In this document: positions 13,926 to 16,069 of the stretch, in pieces
Numbering within the stretch: position 1 is the stretch's first letter
Layout of the letters: each line of letters opens with the position of its first letter
From: Candidatus Altarchaeota archaeon
Lineage (GTDB): Archaea > Altiarchaeota > Altiarchaeia > IMC4 > QMZM01
Assembly: GCA_018897475.1 (NCBI GenBank)
Contig: JAHIKS010000019.1
Span: forward strand, 1-16,069
DNA: 16,069 nucleotides
Direction of reading: 5' to 3'
The notes under the pieces: model-generated
The model's database searches: none
The model's input: only the letters and a program-made list of their open reading frames with translations
What the model was told of the DNA's origin: nothing
Translations under genes and position numbers: made by a program

Positions 13926-14696
13926 ATGCTGGATAGAAAACATAAAAAACTTCAGGGGATTTTAAAAGACAATCGTCGAGTTTTGATTGCCTTCTCCGGA
14001 GGAGTCGACAGTTCGCTCCTGGCCAGAGTAGCAAAGGAAGCCCTCGGCAGGAATGCCCTGGCAGTCACAATAGACTGTGAGATGGTTCCAAGAAGGGAGC
14101 TTAAGGGGGCCAGGGCAATGGCGAAGGCCATCGGAATCAAGCACAGGGCCGTAAAATACCGGATGCTGAAGAACAAGGAATTTACAAGGAACCCTCAAAA
14201 TAGATGCTATTACTGCAAAAGGAAAATAATGGGAATCCTCCTGGAGGCTGCAGAGAAGGAAGGCTCAGTTCTAATGGACGGAACCAATGCCGACGATGTC
14301 CGGGGCAGGAGGCCCGGGCTCAAGGCGCTGAGGGAACTCGGGGTTCTGAGCCCGCTGGCAATGGCTGGAATCAGCAAGAATGAGGCAAGGAAGCTTTCAA
14401 GGAAGCTAGGGCTCAGGAACTATGACCGGCCGGAGATGACCTGCCTGGCCACGAGAATTCCGACAGGAGAGACGATAACGAAGGAAAGGCTGAAGAGAAT
14501 AGAAAAGGCCGAGGAATTCCTGCAGGGGCTGCGAATCAGAGACCTGAGAGTGAGGGACCACGACAACATCGCGAGGATTGAGGTAAAGAGAGAAAAATTT
14601 AAGATAATTTTCAATAATAGGGAGAAAATAATAAAGGAATTCAAGGGCCTGGGTTTTTCGCACGTCTGCCTGGACATGGAGGGAAGGGATGAATAA
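13926..14696 (+). CDS. larE: LarE-family ATP-dependent sulfur transferase, three-cysteine type
   Basis: LarE activates a substrate by adenylation and inserts sulfur; in Lactiplantibacillus it makes the nickel-pincer cofactor of lactate racemase. The PP-loop SGGVDSS (24-30) binds ATP. C173 in PEMTCLATRIPTG matches the sacrificial Cys of the Lactiplantibacillus protein (C176). C94 and C97 (NRCYYCKRK) supply a CxxC absent from that protein, where the segment reads WYYAKK as I recall it. Three cysteines of this kind are known to hold a [4Fe-4S] cluster in other LarE proteins, allowing catalytic sulfur transfer; that assignment here is inference. No larA, larB or larC is in the window, so the acceptor is unknown. 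The stop overlaps the next start by eight bases. A related PP-loop enzyme is possible, but the LarE motif order fits well. Confidence 0.88.
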   Translation: MLDRKHKKLQGILKDNRRVLIAFSGGVDSSLLARVAKEALGRNALAVTIDCEMVPRRELKGARAMAKAIGIKHRAVKYRMLKNKEFTRNPQNRCYYCKRKIMGILLEAAEKEGSVLMDGTNADDVRGRRPGLKALRELGVLSPLAMAGISKNEARKLSRKLGLRNYDRPEMTCLATRIPTGETITKERLKRIEKAEEFLQGLRIRDLRVRDHDNIARIEVKREKFKIIFNNREKIIKEFKGLGFSHVCLDMEGRDE

Positions 14697-15471
14697 CAAG
14701 GAACTTATCAAAAAGCACGTGGAATCGATTCTCTGGTTGAGGGACGAGCTGCTGGAGATGGACTCCATGGCCAAGCCGCTGATGGGGATAGAGGACTGGG
14801 ACGACTCGGTGGCGGTGGAATTTCCCGGCAGCAAACTCGTTATTTCGGTTGACGGGCCCTATGCAAAGAGGCTTGTGATGAAGTCAGCTTTAATTCACGC
14901 CTCAACCGACGTCGTTGTGAAGGGCGCAAAGCCGCTGTTTGCACTGGATACAGTCATCGGGACGGAAGCCGACATAAGGGAGATGGTCCAGAGTCTGAAG
15001 AGGCAGGCCCTAGCGATGGAGATTCCGATTCTTGGAGGCAACACATTCTTTGAGGAGACCGAGCCGAGGTGCTCTCTGACGGTGGTGGGAGAGCTACTGA
15101 CGAAGGAGCCAATCCGCGACTCAACAGCGAAGAAGGGAGACGTCCTCCTGCTGATAGGCGAGCCGCTCTGGGGCGAGCAGCAGGGGAGGATTGAGAAGGC
15201 GAAGATTATGTTCAGGACGTGGTTCGATATCATCAAGGAGGCTGAGGTCCATGCCGCCAAGGACGTGACGAAGGGGGGCATCGTCTCAACGGTCCATGAG
15301 ATGGAAAAGAAATCCGGCCTTGAATTCAGGCTCGATAAAAACATCCCACTCTCAATGACGAGAAACTTGGACAATTTCCTGGCTGCTGTTTCTACTGACG
15401 ATTATGAACAGATTGAGGCCATCGCAAAGAAGAACGGATGCGCCATTTATAAAATCGGCTCGATAGAGTAA
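14689..15471 (+). CDS. PurM/SelD/HypE-superfamily (AIR synthase-related) protein
   Basis: This 260-aa protein has the ATP-binding pattern of the AIR synthase superfamily: DDSVAVE (38-44), a following SVDGPY (D55), STDVVVKGAKPLFAL (72-86; the usual form has D-x-x-x-x-G-A-x-P), LGGNTF (115-120), GDVLLLIG (150-157) and KDVTKGGI (191-198). Family members (PurM, PurL, SelD, HypE, ThiL) phosphorylate or activate a substrate with ATP. It lacks the N-terminal Cys/Sec loop of selenophosphate synthetase, the C-terminal PRxC tail of HypE and the length of PurM, so it is none of those in strict form. Its gene overlaps larE by eight bases and is followed after five bases by the IF5A-like gene, suggesting shared expression. 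Function is unknown; a role with LarE in sulfur chemistry is speculation. Confidence 0.82.
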   Translation: MNNKELIKKHVESILWLRDELLEMDSMAKPLMGIEDWDDSVAVEFPGSKLVISVDGPYAKRLVMKSALIHASTDVVVKGAKPLFALDTVIGTEADIREMVQSLKRQALAMEIPILGGNTFFEETEPRCSLTVVGELLTKEPIRDSTAKKGDVLLLIGEPLWGEQQGRIEKAKIMFRTWFDIIKEAEVHAAKDVTKGGIVSTVHEMEKKSGLEFRLDKNIPLSMTRNLDNFLAAVSTDDYEQIEAIAKKNGCAIYKIGSIE

Positions 15472-15476
15472 AAAGA

Positions 15477-15860
15477 ATGATCGAAGTCAAGAAGCTGAGG
15501 AAGGGCGATTACATAGTGCACAAGGACAAGCCCTACAGGGTGAGGAACATAGGCACGAAGGTGATGGGCAGCCACAGCCATACCATAACGAAGATTGACC
15601 TGGATTGTCTCCTGGATGGAGCCAGGGACACAGTAACCAAGTCCAGCCATGAGAGGCTCGAGGACCTGGAGATAGTGAGAAGACTCGGACAGTATATCTC
15701 CCCGGCAAGCGATGGAAGGATTCAGGCCATGGCGATGGACGATTACGAGGTCTTTGAGGCTGATGTGCTTCCCGCTGTTATGCCACAGCTTAAGCAGGGC
15801 GGCAACCTGACTTTTGTAGAATTCAAGGGTAGGAAGATTGTTCTTGAGGCCAGGGATTAG
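15477..15860 (+). CDS. Translation factor aIF5A-like protein lacking the hypusine lysine
   Basis: aIF5A/eIF5A binds the ribosomal E/P site and relieves stalling at difficult peptide bonds, using a lysine modified to hypusine at the tip of its first domain. This 127-aa protein aligns end to end with archaeal IF5A: an N-terminal KOW/SH3-like domain (EVKKLRKGDYIVHKDKPYRV) and a C-terminal OB domain with GQYIS, IQAMAMDDYEVFE and LKQGGNLTFVEF. The tip loop, normally PGKHGxAK, reads M30-G-S-H-S-H-T here, placing Ser32 at the hypusine position. It would therefore be an unmodified or differently modified form, perhaps a paralogue of a normal IF5A encoded elsewhere. It follows the PurM-like gene after five bases. 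Its end overlaps the convergent 53-aa gene by four bases. Confidence 0.88.
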   Translation: MIEVKKLRKGDYIVHKDKPYRVRNIGTKVMGSHSHTITKIDLDCLLDGARDTVTKSSHERLEDLEIVRRLGQYISPASDGRIQAMAMDDYEVFEADVLPAVMPQLKQGGNLTFVEFKGRKIVLEARD

Positions 15861-16018
15861 TCTTCCTTCTTTCTGAGCTTTCTGATTTCATCCTCAGACG
15901 GTTTCTCGGAGCCCAGGTACTGGATGTTCTTCTGCCTTACCCTTCCGCGCTCTCTGACAGATTTTACCAAGTAGTAGTAGGTCTTTCCCTTAACCTTTTT
16001 TTCTCTTACAAAGACCAT
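15857..16018 (-). CDS. Small basic protein, 53 aa
   Basis: The frame encodes 53 residues beginning MVFVREKKVKGKTYYYLVKS and ending in a Lys/Glu-rich tail, with RVRQKNIQYLG in the middle. It resembles short archaeal proteins and the N-terminal leader of some IS4/IS1634-type transposases, where such a strand-rich K-G-K-x-Y-Y-Y-L-V segment precedes the catalytic domain. No catalytic domain follows, so it is either an independent small gene or a relic. A TATA box at the right distance for a leaderless transcript supports a real gene. It ends four bases inside the end of the convergent IF5A-like gene. Function is unknown. Confidence 0.72.
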   Translation of the reverse strand: MVFVREKKVKGKTYYYLVKSVRERGRVRQKNIQYLGSEKPSEDEIRKLRKKED

Positions 16019-16044
16019 TCTGGATTATTTGTTAGGAAAGGAGA

Positions 16045-16051
16045 GTATAAA
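16045..16051 (-). promoter_or_regulatory. TATA box for the 53-aa gene
   Basis: TTTTATA on the minus strand lies about 26 bases before 16022, giving a leader of only about four bases before the ATG at 16018. Confidence 0.55.
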
Positions 16052-16053
16052 AC

Positions 16054-16066
16054 TTAGGCACTACAA
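16054..16066 (-). repeat. 13-bp intergenic motif, copy 3
   Basis: TTGTAGTGCCTAA on the minus strand, just upstream of the TATA box of the 53-aa gene. It is an exact match to the copy at 599-611. Confidence 0.35.
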
Positions 16067-16069
16067 GTC

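Noticed and set aside
14689..15471. Selenophosphate synthetase (SelD)
   Set aside because: Lacks the N-terminal Cys/Sec and Gly-rich loop and is too short; only the superfamily can be claimed.
1..16069. tRNA, rRNA genes or a CRISPR array
   Set aside because: No cloverleaf with a T-loop signature, no rRNA-like stretch and no regularly spaced direct repeats were seen in the few non-coding gaps.

Overview
The window reads as a compact archaeal chromosome segment. The archaeal markers are a cupin-type glucose-6-phosphate isomerase, a geranylgeranyl-diphosphate synthase, a type 2 methionine aminopeptidase, mevalonate-pathway genes, an aIF5A-like protein, and TATA boxes about 26 bases before start codons that imply leaderless transcripts. 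A euryarchaeote-like lineage fits the gene set, but I cannot place it more precisely. Genes are very tightly packed: TAATG or ATGA stop/start junctions at 3172, 4026, 9000, 11532 and 12656, and convergent stops that overlap by 4-6 bases.

Region 1-2200 is the accessory part. It holds a strongly structured leader (about 2-203) ahead of a 103-aa gene of unknown function, then a TnpB-family (IS1341/IS605 OrfB-like) protein with a variant RuvC-III motif, a hairpin at the 3' end of its gene and a poly-T terminator. No GAATTC occurs before position 2513, although the rest of the window is full of it.

Region 2200-8172 is core metabolism. It contains cupin PGI; a minus-strand operon of GGPP synthase, UTP-glucose-1-phosphate uridylyltransferase and a Cys-rich DUF3795 protein; then, on the plus strand, prephenate dehydrogenase (TyrA) with an unusual C-terminal extension, ketol-acid reductoisomerase (IlvC) and HisF.

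Region 8167-13909 holds an ACT-domain regulator followed by diaminopimelate epimerase (minus), methionine aminopeptidase (plus), and a minus-strand operon of class II HMG-CoA reductase, a beta-decarboxylating dehydrogenase and mevalonate kinase. With the GGPP synthase this makes isoprenoid (membrane lipid) synthesis a theme of the window; amino-acid synthesis (Tyr, branched-chain, His, Lys) is the other.

Region 13926-16018 is the most intriguing part: LarE, a small PurM/SelD-like ATP-binding protein and an IF5A-like protein whose hypusine lysine position is serine, apparently in one transcription unit. They are followed by a convergent 53-aa gene. Across the window GATC is strongly depleted (10 counted by eye) and GAATTC strongly enriched (28 counted by eye). 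No rRNA, tRNA or CRISPR array was seen.
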